Notes: generated from the letters alone by a model not told the origin. Positions 33,231 to 46,040 are shown, counted from the stretch's first letter. The stretch: DNA of 64,000 bases from Brachypodium distachyon (GCF_000005505.3 NC_016134.3:620001-684000), one strand, 5' to 3'. Program-made: numbers and translations.

Positions 33231-33468
33231 CTCGGTCGAGTCTACGATTTTACCTGGGCTTCTCAATCTGCAATAGAGCCCAGTAATAGCCCAAGACTCA
33301 ATAGCCTAGCGGCCCAACACTGAACCATGCGTCACGCACAGGCCGGCCCTTCTTTTTGCTCCTTACTTTTATCAGTGCTTCATTTTTTTTTTGGTCAAGC
33401 CTGGCTATAGTTGGTTTTCTCAGAGGCTTGTTTGCAAATTAGAGCCCAAATTTTGTAGATTCGACCGC

Positions 33469-34200
33469 GAGTAAATTACAGAAAACCACCATATTACCGG
33501 TTAGGGTTTCATCTCGGTACCGGTTTACGTTTTAGTTACTGGTATAACCGCTAGGTCGCTAGCGTCTAAGTCCGAAACTAAGTCAGGCCCACATGTCGGG
33601 TCGTCGCTGGCGCCACATCCTATTTACCTGATCGAGTCGTCTCGCATGCCGCAGCCGCTCTGCAGGCCCTCGCACGCCGCCTCCGTCCGCGCCGCCGCCG
33701 CCGCTCTGACGGCCAGCGGCATCCTCGCTACGTCCTGCGAGCGCGGAGGCGCGGACATGATGAAGTTGCGTGGGCGTGCGTGGCGGCGGCGCCTGACGAG
33801 ACCGCCCTCTTTCTTGTGTGCGTTCTGGTGGCCGCTGAGCGCCTGAGCTGGCGACGGTGCAGCACGGCAGATACCAGCAGGCCACTGACGGAGCAGCAAG
33901 GTGAGCGGCAAGGCAGTAGCCAGCAGGGTCGCTCGCCCGCGGCGGCGCACGGGCGGAGCCAGCCGTGGCCACTGGCGGAGCATCAGGGGCGGCGGGGCGG
34001 GGGCACCTGCGACGGGCAAGGAACGACAGAGAGATTGGGATTTAGATCGATTCAGAGGGGAGGGAGGACGACAGGAGGGACGAGCCATCCCTGCCCCTCT
34101 GGACCTCCGCCGCGTGTCCGAGACCATTTCCTTCGGCGGCGAGACGCCGTCGTTCCTCCGCCTGTTCCGCGTGCGATTCAGCCTAGCCTCCTAATTGATC
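33469..34200. repeat. one-ended Mutator-like sequence with GC-rich interior
   Basis: The left edge begins GAGTAAATTACAGAAAACCACC, close to the termini of the two Mutator-like elements in the window, and is followed by a GC-rich stretch with long overlapping open frames in several phases. The right terminus was not found. The open frames are compositional and not convincing genes. Confidence 0.45.
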
Positions 34201-34574
34201 TGATTCCATCGATTGTCCAGCCTAGCCTACTGGAATTAGAAGCGTCACAGATCGATTGCCGGAGCATTAGGGGCTGCTTCCAATCCAGCGGGGCTGGGCT
34301 GGGCTGGGCTTCCGCGTTGGTATCTTTGGTGTTGGGCTTTATGACTGATTGACAAGCAGGCCTTGATCGAAAACCCAAGCGACCGAGCCAAACTCGGAAT
34401 CCCAACTCTAGTTGGGTTGTCGGTTCACTAAAAAAAAAGTTGGGTTGTCGGTTATGTTCTAAAAAAGCAATTATAGCCAGCTCTCCGTGGACATATCTTT
34501 TGAGACACACCTCACCGTGCAAGATGTTTTCATTTCTTTCCTAATGACTGCAAAATGTTCTTTGCAAAAAAAAA

Positions 34575-34690
34575 AAGCCGCACCTTGCCGGCCACCGCTG
34601 ACGAGATCCGGGTCCGTCACCCCGGTTCCCCTTCAGCGCCCGAAAACCCCGCCGACCTCAGGAACTGGGAGCGGGCCCCGCCGCCACAAG
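34575..34690 (+). pseudogene. GC-rich coding-like fragment of unknown origin
   Basis: The frame LPATADEIRVRHPGSPSAPE followed by NPADLRNWERAPPPQD looks like a piece of a grass coding exon embedded in AT-rich DNA, next to an A-run. I do not recognise the parent gene. Confidence 0.3.
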
Positions 34691-35786
34691 ATGTTTTTTT
34701 TGTGTTTACTCCAGTCATATTGAGGTGTTCAAATGATGCTGAGAATGTTTTGGGTTTAGTTTATGCACGCGCAATTCGTTGATTCCACCTTCCATTTTAG
34801 CAAAAACAAAAAAATGATGTCAAGAAAAAAAAGAGATGATGGGTGCGGTTCTGGTTGTTGTTTCCAGGAAAGCTGCTTACTATGCTGCTTGAGTCCACCA
34901 TGATCCTGCAAAGGGAAAGTGATCTTGGGAGAGAGAGAGAAAAACATCCACCCAACTAGTGACAGCCATGGAGATCCATCCTCAGAAACCAACAGATCCT
35001 CTGATTCGGCCCACGCATTATTATGCATAATATAAGCTACTATTAAGCTTGATCCTCAGAATCAATCAACCCTGCCGACAGACACCACACTAAAGAAAAT
35101 AATCTGTGTGTCGAGATCACGATACTAATTTCTCTCATTTGCAAGATGATGATCTTTGTCGTCGTCCCCTTTGCCTGTCGTGGAGTTGTGGTTGGTTGGT
35201 GTTTATGTAAACACATGGAACATGCATTTCTCGAGTAATTGGTTTCTGATTGATTGCTCTGCTGCATTTGTGTGCATCATATCGCTATGACTAATCATCA
35301 TTCTGGAAAGAAAAATCAAAGAAGAGATGAATCGATCGACTCAGGTAGAATCGCCAAGAGTTGAAGACCTGATGCTGACAGCATTTTCATTTCATTTTTC
35401 AGACACATGTAAATTCACCCTTTCCATGAGATGAGATTGTGAGCGAGAGTGAGATCATCCAGGAGTCGCCGTCGCTTCTGAGTTCTGACTTTGTCAACTC
35501 CTGACCGCGCACTAACGGTCTGCACGGGACTACTCCTACGGACAGTAGAATAGAACAACTGTTCATCACTCACACAGCAGATTCAGAAACGACAGCAGCA
35601 AAATCCAATTCAGAAATGAGCCACAACAACATTCAGGCAAACGAAGAATCGGGATCTGAAAAGGAGGATTCTTTCGATCAGTAAGAACAATTTATGGAGG
35701 TCTCATTTCTCTCCCCAGTAAGTACGTCTCTGAATTTTTACAACGGACGACCACGAACTAATTAACCAACCAACAGACCAACGAGC
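34691..35786. other. no gene recognised; may include the 3' untranslated region of the 35787 gene
   Basis: AT-rich sequence with no conserved open frame. The part immediately left of 35787 would be the 3' untranslated region and terminator of the minus-strand gene. Confidence 0.4.
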
Positions 35787-36758
35787 TCAATCGATCCTTG
35801 TGAGCTCTCCCTCGGTTTCGAGGGGATCATCCAGGCTCCCCTCACGGGCTACATGTAGTACCTTGGATCTGTCGACGGCGCCGGAGAAGAAGGCCGCGCA
35901 GAGCACGGCCAGCGCCGTCGCCGGGAGCTTCCCGCCGACCAGGACTAGCCCCGCCAGGATCACCGGGATGAACGCCGCCAGAGGGAGTCTCAATTTCAAT
36001 TCCCCCCCTCGCCCATCCACCACGACCACCTCCGATGATTCCGGCGGCGGCGAGGATCCTCTGGTTGATTCTGGCGGCGTCTGCTCGGCGGTAGGGGCTA
36101 AAGCGTCGCTGGCGCAGGAGACCGACAAGAAGTCCTCTTCCTCCTTCGCTTCGGGCTTCTTCTTCACGCCGTGGAACTTGTTCGAGAGCAGCTTCCTCAG
36201 CGACCTCTTCTTCTTCTTCTTCTTCCTGACCTCCGGCGGAACTTGTTCGACCAGCTCGGGCCTCTCGGCGGTTCCCCTGTCGGAGTCCGAGAAGCTGCTA
36301 GACCACGCCGCTTCGTCTTCCACCTCCCGAATCGGTGACACGTGGCTCGAATCCTCCGCCGGGCGGCGCTGGCGGCGGGAGGCGGCGGCGGCGGAGGACT
36401 CAATCCAGAGCAGCGAGAGCGCGGCGACGGTGAACGCCGCGACGAGCGCCTCGCTCCACACGGCGAGGAGCGCCACCGCCACGGCCCCGCCCACGAGCAG
36501 CTCCGGGCGGGGGGCGCCTCTGGGCCGCGGCGACGAGAGAGGCCGGGACGGCGGCGGCGGCGAAGGTGGACGCTCAGCGGCGACGGCGCCCGGAGCCGGA
36601 GAAGAAGGGGCCGGGACCAGGGGCCGCTGTTGCTTGCGGCTCCTGAGGCGGCCATGGTTCTGGACGACGAGGTCGGCGAGGGAGGTGGGGAAGCCGGTCT
36701 GCACGGGCGGCGGCCGGAGCGCGGCCAGCAGGCGGCGGAGCGAGGACGCGCGCTTCAT
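35787..36758 (-). CDS. uncharacterised two-segment membrane protein, 323 aa
   Basis: A single-exon gene of 323 residues. The start at 36758 gives MKRASSLRRLLAALRPPPVQ. A proline-rich stretch (about 43-86) is followed by a hydrophobic segment at 87-119 (LLVGGAVAVALLAVWSEALV onward). Next come an acidic serine-rich part (135-170), a lysine run at 179-184 within a basic patch ending near 204, another low-complexity linker, a second hydrophobic segment at 258-291, and a short acidic tail. I do not recognise a named family. The layout, two membrane spans separated by a charged loop with a possible nuclear or phosphoinositide-binding basic patch, is seen in several plant-specific unknowns. A TATA-like CATAAAAGG lies about 95 bp upstream at about 36849-36857. 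The opposite strand is also open for 377 codons because of GC-rich codon use; the minus frame is preferred for its start context, TATA and hydrophobic pattern. Confidence 0.75.
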   Translation of the reverse strand: MKRASSLRRLLAALRPPPVQTGFPTSLADLVVQNHGRLRSRKQQRPLVPAPSSPAPGAVAAERPPSPPPPSRPLSSPRPRGAPRPELLVGGAVAVALLAVWSEALVAAFTVAALSLLWIESSAAAASRRQRRPAEDSSHVSPIREVEDEAAWSSSFSDSDRGTAERPELVEQVPPEVRKKKKKKRSLRKLLSNKFHGVKKKPEAKEEEDFLSVSCASDALAPTAEQTPPESTRGSSPPPESSEVVVVDGRGGELKLRLPLAAFIPVILAGLVLVGGKLPATALAVLCAAFFSGAVDRSKVLHVAREGSLDDPLETEGELTRID

Positions 36759-36847
36759 GTCGCCGCCGGTTCCCGCCGCCGAGCATAGAAGAAGCTTCTT
36801 CTCCGTCTCCGGCGAATGGAAGCGGAAAAGGAAAAGGAAAGCGGCGG

Positions 36848-36858
36848 CCTTTTATGGC
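36848..36858 (-). promoter_or_regulatory. TATA box of the 35787-36758 gene
   Basis: Minus-strand CATAAAAGGCC about 95 bp before the start codon, within an otherwise GC-rich promoter. Confidence 0.55.
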
Positions 36859-36934
36859 GAGCGTTTCCTTGTTTCCTTCCTCGGCTTCGGAAGTTTCCCG
36901 GCGAAGAAAACAATGAAACCGCCGTCGTATTAAC

Positions 36935-39060
36935 TTGATTTTATCTGATTTTCTTTTGTTTTATTTAATAATCAATTCATTTTTCCTGCTCCAATTTTTC
37001 CAATGGATTACTGAGATTTTGGGGTGATAAGGGTTGGTTTGATTTGATGCTTGACCAGTGTACTACACACTTTACTAAAATGTTAGCACCATAATTGGGA
37101 TTTGGATTTGGGAACCTTTTGGTTTTGCTAGCAAATATTTAAATTATTACCTGCTGGATTTAGGTGAGACTTGCTTCTAGCAATGCTTTTCCTGCCCTTT
37201 TTAGCTACCAACCATTATCCAAGATCACCATCATCCTGCATTTTGGATGGCAATCATCGCAGACAACTAAAACATGTTTCTTGTTTTTAAAATATTTTAG
37301 TAGATGTTTTTAGGGTAGCACTTTGTTTCTAGCGGTGTCACACTTTTAAAATTTCTAGAAATTGTTCGAGTGACGTGACTTAAATATGAAAAAACAGGCC
37401 TTTTAACATTTACTACAAGTGTACTTTGAGTTGAGAGACATTCTTTAAAAAGTTTCAAGCAAAAACACTTTGTAGCTAGAAAGGAATCCCATGTGCCGCA
37501 TACAGATAATTATGCAAGAAAATTATGCAGTAACTACAATTAGGAGGCCATAAATTTGTGAGTGATCGATGAAGAATGCAACATTTTTCCATGACCATTG
37601 GATTGAAATTTTGAAATTACATTTAAAAGAATTGGATGTCTCTCATCAAAATCAAAAGTATCAACCAACTCGTTTTTCTGCGTTCGTAACATAGACTGGT
37701 AGCAGCACACGCGCTTTGACTAATCAAATAAATTGGTGATCTCCTTTTTTTTTGGTAAAAAAAGGCATCGAGGTGGGAGAAAACTAAAAGACCTATGCAA
37801 TTGCTTTGGGATTAGAGAGACAAAAGAATATACCGTGGAAGATCAAAGAACGATTGGAAATCGACCGTACCTGTACATTGTACGGTCCCTTAACACGTTA
37901 AACATTTTGGAACTTTTTTTCTTACGACAATGAATACAAGATACGGTAACCATCTTAGCTAATTGCCGGTCAATGATTTATTATATTTCCTCCGTCCAAT
38001 AAAAGAAGTATCAACTTTGATTAAATTTAAATGCATCTATACACTAAGTCATGTCTAAGTACGTTCAAATTTTGACAAATTTGAGACATCTTTTGTTAGT
38101 CGGAGAGAGTATTACGGCATATAGATTCTTGTTCGTAAATAGATGGTGTTTTAGGCAGGAGCAAACTAAGTTTTCAATATGTATCTTTGACTTTTCTTTT
38201 CACATGAAAAATGTTAGGAACAAACACTATAAATTTGTGAAATATGGAAGCCTTTTTCTTTTGACGATGCATTTCTTCCATTGCTCGTCCGGAAGTCTTG
38301 GAATGGATCATCGGATGAGCGACCAGAAATTAGTTAAAAGCTCCTTTAATTTGCAGGCTGTCTGCCGTCGCTTGGCCGGCGATCGAGTCGTGATCGTGTT
38401 GGTTGGACGTTGGATGTGATCGTTCTTGACCAAGACTTACTCCTAATTGGTTCTCTTGACACCACCAAAGGGGTATTAACATCCATTTCCTGACAGCGTG
38501 CACGCGGCATTGCAGCATGCCCCTGTCCAAATCATTCCGTGTGTTGTTAGGTAGAAAAGGGGATATTTATACTGGAGTATATGATTAAGGAGAAGCCAGA
38601 TCACGCCGGCAAAATAAAAAAGAAGAAAAAGAAGAGAATTTAGAATATTTGATAAGCAAAATAAATTAAATTCGGGCAGACATACTGCTACCAACTATTA
38701 AGTAATCAAAATTCTCATATCCCTGAAAAATATTCAGATCTTATTTTGTCATGTGAATTTTGATTCCCTTGGCTTTATCGACCGCCGGTTCTTTTATCAT
38801 GGTTTTAGTTGTTTCCATGAATATCCATACTTAACATGAGCTATTCTTCAGAATTCAGATGATTATATTCTACTCCCTCGGTCTTACCTTTCCTTTTTAT
38901 AAGATGTTCCAGTTTTGAAATATTTCTGTCTGTAGCAGGATTGGCATAAAAACCGAATTACCGAAAGTTCTTTTTTTCTTCAGTTACAGTTCACCAGGGA
39001 GCACGAACCGGAGTAAAAGGGAAGTTTTTGAACCGTCCGATGGGGATCAACGGTGTCCTA
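36935..39060. other. intergenic, contains one Stowaway MITE; no other feature
   Basis: AT-rich spacer between two divergently transcribed genes. Apart from the MITE at 37986-38109 I found no gene, site or repeat. Confidence 0.5.
37986..38109. mobile_element. Stowaway MITE
   Basis: Left end TTCCTCCGTCCAATAAAAG and right end CTTTTGTTAGTCGGAGAGAG are inverted repeats, with TA outside the right end. It is related to the element at 21338-21458 (both contain GACTTAGTGTATAGATGCA in one or the other orientation). Confidence 0.8.
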
Positions 39061-39086
39061 AGCTCAGAGCCCTAAAAAGCCCTTGG

Positions 39087-39102
39087 AAACCCTTAAACCC
39101 TT
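39087..39102 (+). promoter_or_regulatory. telo-box-like pair upstream of NOC2
   Basis: AAACCCTTAAACCCTT lies 67-82 bp before the start codon. Telo-boxes (AAACCCTA) near the transcription start are common in plant genes for ribosome synthesis and translation, which fits the gene product. These copies end in TT and not TA, so the match is partial. Confidence 0.45.
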
Positions 39103-39168
39103 CCTCGCCGCCTTCTCTTTGTTTCTCCCCCCACGAGCAGCAGCGGCGGCGGCGTTCGGCGGTCGTAG

Positions 39169-42100
39169 ATGGCGAAGAAGCTGGGGAAGAAGGCCCGCAA
39201 GTTCGCGCACAAGCACCTCCAGGGCGGCGCCAAGCGCAGCCGCAAGCTCCGCTCCCAGTTCAACCGCCGCACCCGCAAAGGTCCGCCCGCCCCGCCTCTG
39301 CCTGTGTAATTGCGTTTCCGCTGCTCGCTGACTCGAGCCTTTTTGTTTTTGGTTCTTATTCAGATGGGAAAGGCCGGGAGGAGGAGGTGGACGGCGACGA
39401 GGAGATGCGCCGCGGCGATTCCACCATGTACAATTTTATCCTACTTGCCTGCTGCCGCCGCCGTATATATACTCTGTTTCACTTCGCTCTCGCGGGCGTA
39501 TAGAATGACCGGTGGATGCAATTTGATTAATTTTGCCTGGCCAGTTGAGCATTATATGTGTGGTTTCGTTCTAATTGCTGCCCCCCCTCCCCCTAAAACC
39601 AAATTCCTCTATTACTAATCGCACCGGTATAAATGGTACTCCGTATCTGTCACGCTGTTAATTGCTAGCGTGGAGGGGTACCCATTACGTGGAAGACTAT
39701 GCTGCAATCAATTGCTCATCTACCCTGATGCATCAACCGATTGCAGCGGCGCCGATACCACCATATGTATAGGATGGATACACATTATTTTGTCTATTTA
39801 CTTGATCTGTGTGCTGACTTATTGCCGTTTCGAGTCAACCTAGTTTGCGACTCTGAACGTTGAAGACCCGAATTCCATCTTGTTCCCCTTATTTGCTGTA
39901 CAATTTCATTACTCACAATAATACTGTTTGGTAGTAACTCACTAAATTGTGACTTCTTTTCTTTATTTAACTAAGTTCAATATGATTTTCCTTTAGGAAC
40001 ACAAACGATGATGTTGCAACTTTGGCTAACTATCTAGAGTTTCCAGAGGATGAGAACGAATTAGATGGGGATCTATCTGAGAGTGATGGCTATCTATCAG
40101 AGGTATGTTTTGTCTGTCGTTTGCAGTGTCTTTTGTTCATCTGTCGACAAGAAAGAAAAGACATTTAGTTTCCACAGTCATTTCAGATTTGAAGTAACAT
40201 TTCTTCTATGTCAACCTTACACATACGGAAAATTACTATTATCCACCACAGTTAGTTCGTGCTCAACTCACAGCCCTTGAGTTTCATGTTGTCCATTCTG
40301 TTAATGGGGCTTCTAATTTTGTACAAAACTTCCTTTCATCAATCTACTTTGAGGGTTCTTTCCTTTCTGATTCGGTAATTTTAAAAGTAGCTCTGGAAGT
40401 TCAGGGATCTTTTGATTAACATTTCCAACCAAGTGGATTTTCTAAAAGGATTAGTGTAAAAGAGACAGAGGAATATCCAAGGATGATTGTATAGTTTCTG
40501 TTGGAAAGAGGTGACAAGTTTGTTTTATGTGATTATGTTATACTCTTGACTTTTGTACATCGCATAACTGTTGATTATTATTTTCAAAATAAATCATGTG
40601 GTTGTATCTGTTGTTTGTGAAGCAACTGCTTAGTGGCCCTTATAAGCTGCTGTTTGATGCTTGAAATACAGGATCCAGAGTGTCTGTACTATTCTGACAG
40701 TGAGGATGGCAATGTTCTCGAAGGTGTGTATGTTACTGTGATGCTTATTGATTTGTGTGATGTACTAGTTTCTAAGCATCACAATATTTCCTGCAGATTG
40801 TATTGCAGAAGATGATCTTGATGAACAGAACAATGATATGAACCTAGCTATAAAAAAGCAAAAGAAAAAGTTGAAGAAGTTGCTTGATAAGGTGAAAATT
40901 GCGTTAGGTCTTGCCTTCTTAATTTCTGGATATATAGTGGCTGCAGGTCTGTAGTTTATGTGTGCAATCACCTCTTATAGAAAACTATGCATAGTAACTG
41001 TTCAATCTTGAGCTGGGCGGTATAGATCTTTCTTTTTGTCTAGAACTGATATATTGTTATAATCTGGTACCACCAAATGAGCAGTATAGATTTTTCTTTT
41101 TTTTTCTAGATTAATGAGAGAATTTCTAGATTTTATTAATCTAGGAATTTTGATCCCTCAAAACGAATGTGGTACCTTGAGGTTTGAATCACACTAGTTT
41201 TTATGGATATACTTATTATGTAGTTAAATTAATATTAGCTATGTTTAATAGGGCCACCACATGTAGATGATGGTTGACCAGTATATTAGCTGCATTTTCT
41301 AGACTTGGGCAGCTGCAATGTGCATTTTAGGTGATCTCTATTGGGATTGTCAGTGTTTGTTATTATACAGGACCCTGAGTTTGCAAACTTCCTTGAGAAA
41401 TGGCAGTCGGAGTTGGTGAGCCATGGAAGTAAAGAAGTAAGATTTTCTTTCCTGCTACATCTGCTGCAATTCACGTACATTCTTATTATTCTTTTGATAA
41501 TGTACTTATGCCCAAAATGATCTCATAAAATTGTTATGTTTTTTTCCCTATGGTTCTCTTCTAATCCTCAATAGGATTCGGATGAAGAAGATGAGATGGA
41601 TTCCATGCACGATGGTGTTGATTCTGGTGATAGAAATCCACCGAACGATAAGATCCTTACAAGCAAGACGATAAGTGAATGGTGTCAGTTAGTTTCAAAG
41701 GAACCTAAAACACCTGTTCTGCGTAACCTACTAAATGCTTTTCGGGATGCATGTCGATTTGGTGTGAACTCCAATAGCCTTTCCATGCAGAGACTTCAAA
41801 GTACCGAAGTATTTTATCAGATAATATCATTTGTTCTTGCTGAGGCAGACAACATTTTACGTGCTCTTTTAGACATTTCCGATGATGACAAAGGGAAAAT
41901 TATGAATCTGAGACATGGAAATAAGTGGCAAGCTATTGAGCCGCTCATAAAGTCTTACTTGTGGAACTCTCTTGATCTGCTTAGTCAACTGACTGATAAC
42001 CAGATGCTTACGTTTGTTGTGACTCAGCTTAGACCATCTGCGGTATTTTTCTCCGCATATCCCTCAACATCAGGGAAGCTTCTCAAGGTATTGCTGTTGT

Positions 42101-45100
42101 TACTAAATTTGGTTCGTCATGTTACTTTATTTTTCCTGAGGAGATTCATGTCTGAAAGTTATTCCAGTCAATCATATCTGTGTTGTTTTCCTTTAAAGTG
42201 GTTACTTAAAACTTAAAAGTATCTGTAAATTAGAAAACTTGCACCACTTAATTGTGTATTAAGGAAGAATCTGGACAAGGGGAAATTATGGTTGTTATTT
42301 GGGCTGTGGCACTATTAAATGAAAATTTCCTTATAGCGACCAATCTGCCTTGCTTAATGTCTAACAAGTCATATTTCTGGTAATGTTAGGAATTTTGTTT
42401 CAAAAACCTTGAAGATGTAATAATTGATCTATTTGTTTTGTAGTATTTTTTGGATAATTATACTATGGTGTTTTTACTCTTTCCATTTTAGATTGATTAC
42501 ACATCCGCCTGGTCTTTAACTCATGATGTATTTCATGGTGCTTATATATGTCAAATAACCTGGTCTTGAACCTACAATAATTTTACACTGTATAATTCCT
42601 TGATGTTTATTTGTGATCATAGCTCACTGTATATATTCTGCAGATCTTAATTCGATTGTGGGCAAGTGGTGATCAGAACTTGTCTTTGTCTTCATTTCTT
42701 ATGATCCGAGAATTGGCTTCACTGTTACCTGATTGTCTGGATCTTTGCCTAACTAAAGCATATAATGCATACCTTGCCAGTTCCAAGCTTGTGGACAACA
42801 GAAATATTAAACATATCGAATTGTTTATGAATTGTCTGGTGGAACTTTATTCTCTGGATGTTCATAAATCAAGTGAAAGGGTAGTAACTTCCGTGGGACA
42901 ATTGAGTGCTATTCTTAGACAGGCTTCTAAAACGAAGGAAAAGGTACACATCCATACATATATTTGTAGTTCTGTTTGCACTTTGTTTAGCTTGACTATG
43001 GATATAGACTTCCTATCATATGTAAGGGAGCTGTTCAGGGTTTCCTCATCTAAGCAAGGTCTTAAGGTGTATCTAGACATCAACTATGGTGAAATGCATT
43101 TCACTTAAATAGGCTGGCCCTCATGTTTAATCTATGTTATTTCTTGGGGAATCCTTTTCAGTTATTGTCACATTTGCTAAAAAAACATCACTAAGAAATC
43201 CTGTCTTATATTGTAAATGTTATATGATTATTGCATAGTTATTATAGTGAATTCACAAACTGTACTGTACTTGTTAATTTGTTCTTGCTGTAACTTGACA
43301 TGTTAAGCTATTAAGAAAGATATTCCTATTGCTATATCTGGCCCATATTTATAAGCTATGATCATAAATAGACGTGAGAATGGATCACAGTCCAAATCCA
43401 AACCTAAAATATCCGATTGTTATCCAAACGTATTAGGTCCAGTCCAGGTCTAGCAGTCATAACATCCACATCCGTCCATAACTCCATATCCAAATACTCA
43501 AATAGACAAAGCCCAAGAATGTCCAAATCAAATTGGATTACAATTGATTTTGCCTTTCACGTGGCCGCCACATGAGACCATCACAAATTCAAGGTGCGCT
43601 GACCCCAATGTTTACTACTAGCTCTTGATTCAGCTGCCACTGCTGACCACAGGCCGCTAGTCCGCCATCATCAACCATTCGTTTTTCCTGGAGCACCGCT
43701 GCAGCAGGCTATTCTCATTTGCTGGCCTATTGATTCTACGTTGGCAGATTGATTCTATGGTGATTACTCTAGTAGAGTATGGCCGCTCATGTCCAGTGGA
43801 TGTTGGACCATCCAATCCCTTGGTCCAACAAGGTCCATTGTTTGTTCTTTGTTGGACTTCAGTTCAGTTGGTGTCCACATCCATTGATGTCCAGTCCAAC
43901 ACGATCCATTCCTACAAGAGTCCAACGTCCATTGGATAGCGCAAGTCCAATGCCACATCTAATCATAAGTTACTGGTACACATGCCCTATTCACACATCC
44001 AAAAGAAAGCATAGTGGTTATCTTCATGTGCACATGGAGTCTTAGCCTTGTGGTGGTTGTCTTTCATTTCTTCTTTACTTTTGGTATCACATGATGCATG
44101 AATATTGATTTGCTTCTTGTTTGTGGTTGCAGGAAGACCTATTGAAGATAGATAACTGGCAATATATTAACTGTTTAAACCTATGGGTTAGGTTTATTTG
44201 TGTTAATTACAAGGATTGTGATCTGCGGACATTGTTACCTACAGTTGTTCAGATAATAAGAGGAGTGGCCCATTTGTTGCCAGGCATACGGTACTTGCCA
44301 CTGAGACTGAAGCTTGCGCAGATGCTAAATGAGCTCTCAAATTGCAATCAGATGTTCTTTCCGGTTCCATCTTTGATATTTGGCTGCCTAGAATTTAGGG
44401 AGATATCTCAGAAAGAACAAACACAAAAAACAAAGATCCATTTTTCATCACTATTGAAGGTATATGCCATTTTTACTTTTGACCGGTTGCACAATCATAA
44501 TGCCTGGAACTTTTCTGTTCTTTTGTGTCAGTTGGTGTCGGTTCGTTCATCCTCATTGAGATTAAGTTGTCAAGAATTTGACTTTCAGATTTATCATACA
44601 TTCTATGTAGTAGACGTGTATCATCTATGATGGTCGTTTACTTAGTTTATTCAGTTGATGTATATTTCAAGATGGTTTTTTATTTTGCACGAAGTTAGGT
44701 ACTATGGTGAAACAAGTGTTTAAACAACTCATGCATTAAAAAATAATCCTCCATAGCAACAAACGGACATTTAGCTAGCGTCTGTGATTACTGTACTAAG
44801 CCACTATGTGAATTATAAGCTCTTTTGTCTTCCATTCCATATATCACCACAGGCTCACTAAAAGAAAACCGCTGTCAATGTGGTTCTTAGTAATCAAGTA
44901 TGACCATTTGCAATGCCTAGTGAATCTGCAAACTTTTAACATTTAAAAAAATACAGATTAGTCGACATTGCACTTGTGTTTTTCCTGCTTAGGTTTGCGT
45001 CAAGTTATTAATTATAGTTTGGTTTCATTCTAGCCTACCCCAACTTGCTTGGGAGTTGGGACTAAAGGCTTTTGCTTCATCTTCTGAAAATGGTTTTCAT

Positions 45101-45833
45101 TAACCACCTTTTGTTTGTATTAGGTGCCAAGGAACCTGCTGAAATCAAGATATTTCCAAGAGCAGTGCATTCTTTCAGCTATTGATGTTCTATCGGCACA
45201 TTTTGCCCAGTGGAGCTATCATGTTTCTTTTCCAGAAGTAGCCACCATTCCGCTCATTCTCTTGAAAAGATTACATGAGCAGACACCAATTGAATCCCTC
45301 CATCGCCCTCTTAAGCGATTGATAGACCAGGTAAATACAGTCAGAACACGTACAGTTATTTCTAGATCTGTCAGCATCCCTTTAAGATCTATCCAGCATT
45401 GTTGTGTTAGTCTACAATGACGTCTACACATTATGTTCGCTTTCAAAGTTCTGTTTCGTACATGACAGATTTTCAATGCTGAAATTTCAGGTGAGTGAGA
45501 ACAGGGATTTTGTACAAAGGAAGAGGGAGGTTGTTTCTTTTTCACCAAATGACCAGTCAGCAGTGGAGAGTTTCCTCCAGGTTGAATTCCCCGCTCTACT
45601 CTGATATTCCTGTCTTATGGTCTGTTTCGTGCTTGTAGATCTGACTCCCTTGAAATGTAGGACGAGAAAATTAGCGGAAATGCTTCCTTCACACAATTTT
45701 ACGCTTCGGTATCAAAGAATAGTCAAACGAGAGGTAAAAGCGACCTTTGGTAAACAACGCCGTCATCCTCAATTCAACAGCTTCTAATATCCATAACATT
45801 CCCATACCACTTGCAGGAAGAAAATTGCTATAA
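39169..45833 (+). CDS. NOC2: NOC2-family nucleolar complex protein (60S ribosome biogenesis)
   Basis: Thirteen exons join in phase to 673 residues: 39169-39280, 39364-39427, 39997-40102, 40672-40723, 40797-40891, 41371-41436, 41575-42087, 42644-42943, 44133-44459, 45124-45330, 45491-45580, 45661-45733 and 45817-45833. The start MAKKLGKKARKFAHKHLQGG is basic, as expected for a nucleolar signal. An acidic segment (about 45-165, with LDGDLSESDGYLSED) follows. The conserved Noc2 core covers roughly 175-560 (SQLTDNQMLTFVVTQLRPSA, LRLKLAQMLNELSN, FFPVPSLIFGCLEF, VPRNLLKSRYFQEQCIL). In yeast Noc2p pairs with Noc1p and Noc3p to move pre-60S particles from nucleolus to nucleoplasm; Arabidopsis relatives include REBELOTE. 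Intron 8 (1.2 kb) holds inserted repetitive DNA. The last exon has only 17 nt. Confidence 0.95.
43370..44000. repeat. insertion-like sequence in NOC2 intron 8
   Basis: The middle of the largest NOC2 intron contains many short phrases built on GTCCA and TCCAAT (for example GTCCAGTGGATGTTGGACC) with no coding potential. It looks like inserted repetitive DNA, but no termini or target duplication could be assigned. Confidence 0.4.
44995..45085 (+). repeat. grass retroelement 3' tail fragment in NOC2 intron 9
   Basis: The phrase CTACCCCAACTTGCTTGGGA followed by ACTAAAGGCTTTTG is a widely repeated grass sequence found at the 3' end of SINE or LINE copies. It lies just upstream of exon 10 and does not alter its splice site. 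Confidence 0.5.
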
Positions 45834-45839
45834 AAGGTG

Positions 45840-46040
45840 AACCTGCATGTTATAGTTGATTGGCTAGCAGACGAGGGCTAAATGACTAGACTACGAACCG
45901 AGGAATCACTTGAGTTTGACTCTGGTGTTGATGAATGATGCTCTCCTCATGTGCGAAAGTCCGAGATTATGGCTGGCTTACTGTTGGTCAGCAAACAATG
46001 CCGCTGCCCTTTGTATGCCAGAAATTGTCACAGTTTTGTA
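45840..46040 (+). mobile_element. possible tRNA-derived SINE after the NOC2 stop codon
   Basis: TTGGCTAGCAGACGAGGG and TTGAGTTTGACTCTGG are spaced like A and B boxes of RNA polymerase III. The block would lie in the NOC2 3' untranslated region. The assignment is tentative. Confidence 0.35.

Noticed and set aside
33583..34352. Overlapping open frames of 129-190 codons on both strands
   Set aside because: They lie in a GC-rich transposon-like island, overlap in several phases and show no conserved motif.
35800..36933. 377-codon plus-strand open frame opposite the membrane-protein gene
   Set aside because: It is serine- and alanine-rich, without hydrophobic segments, and arises from the GC-rich codon use of the minus-strand gene. 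The TATA box and start context support the minus strand.
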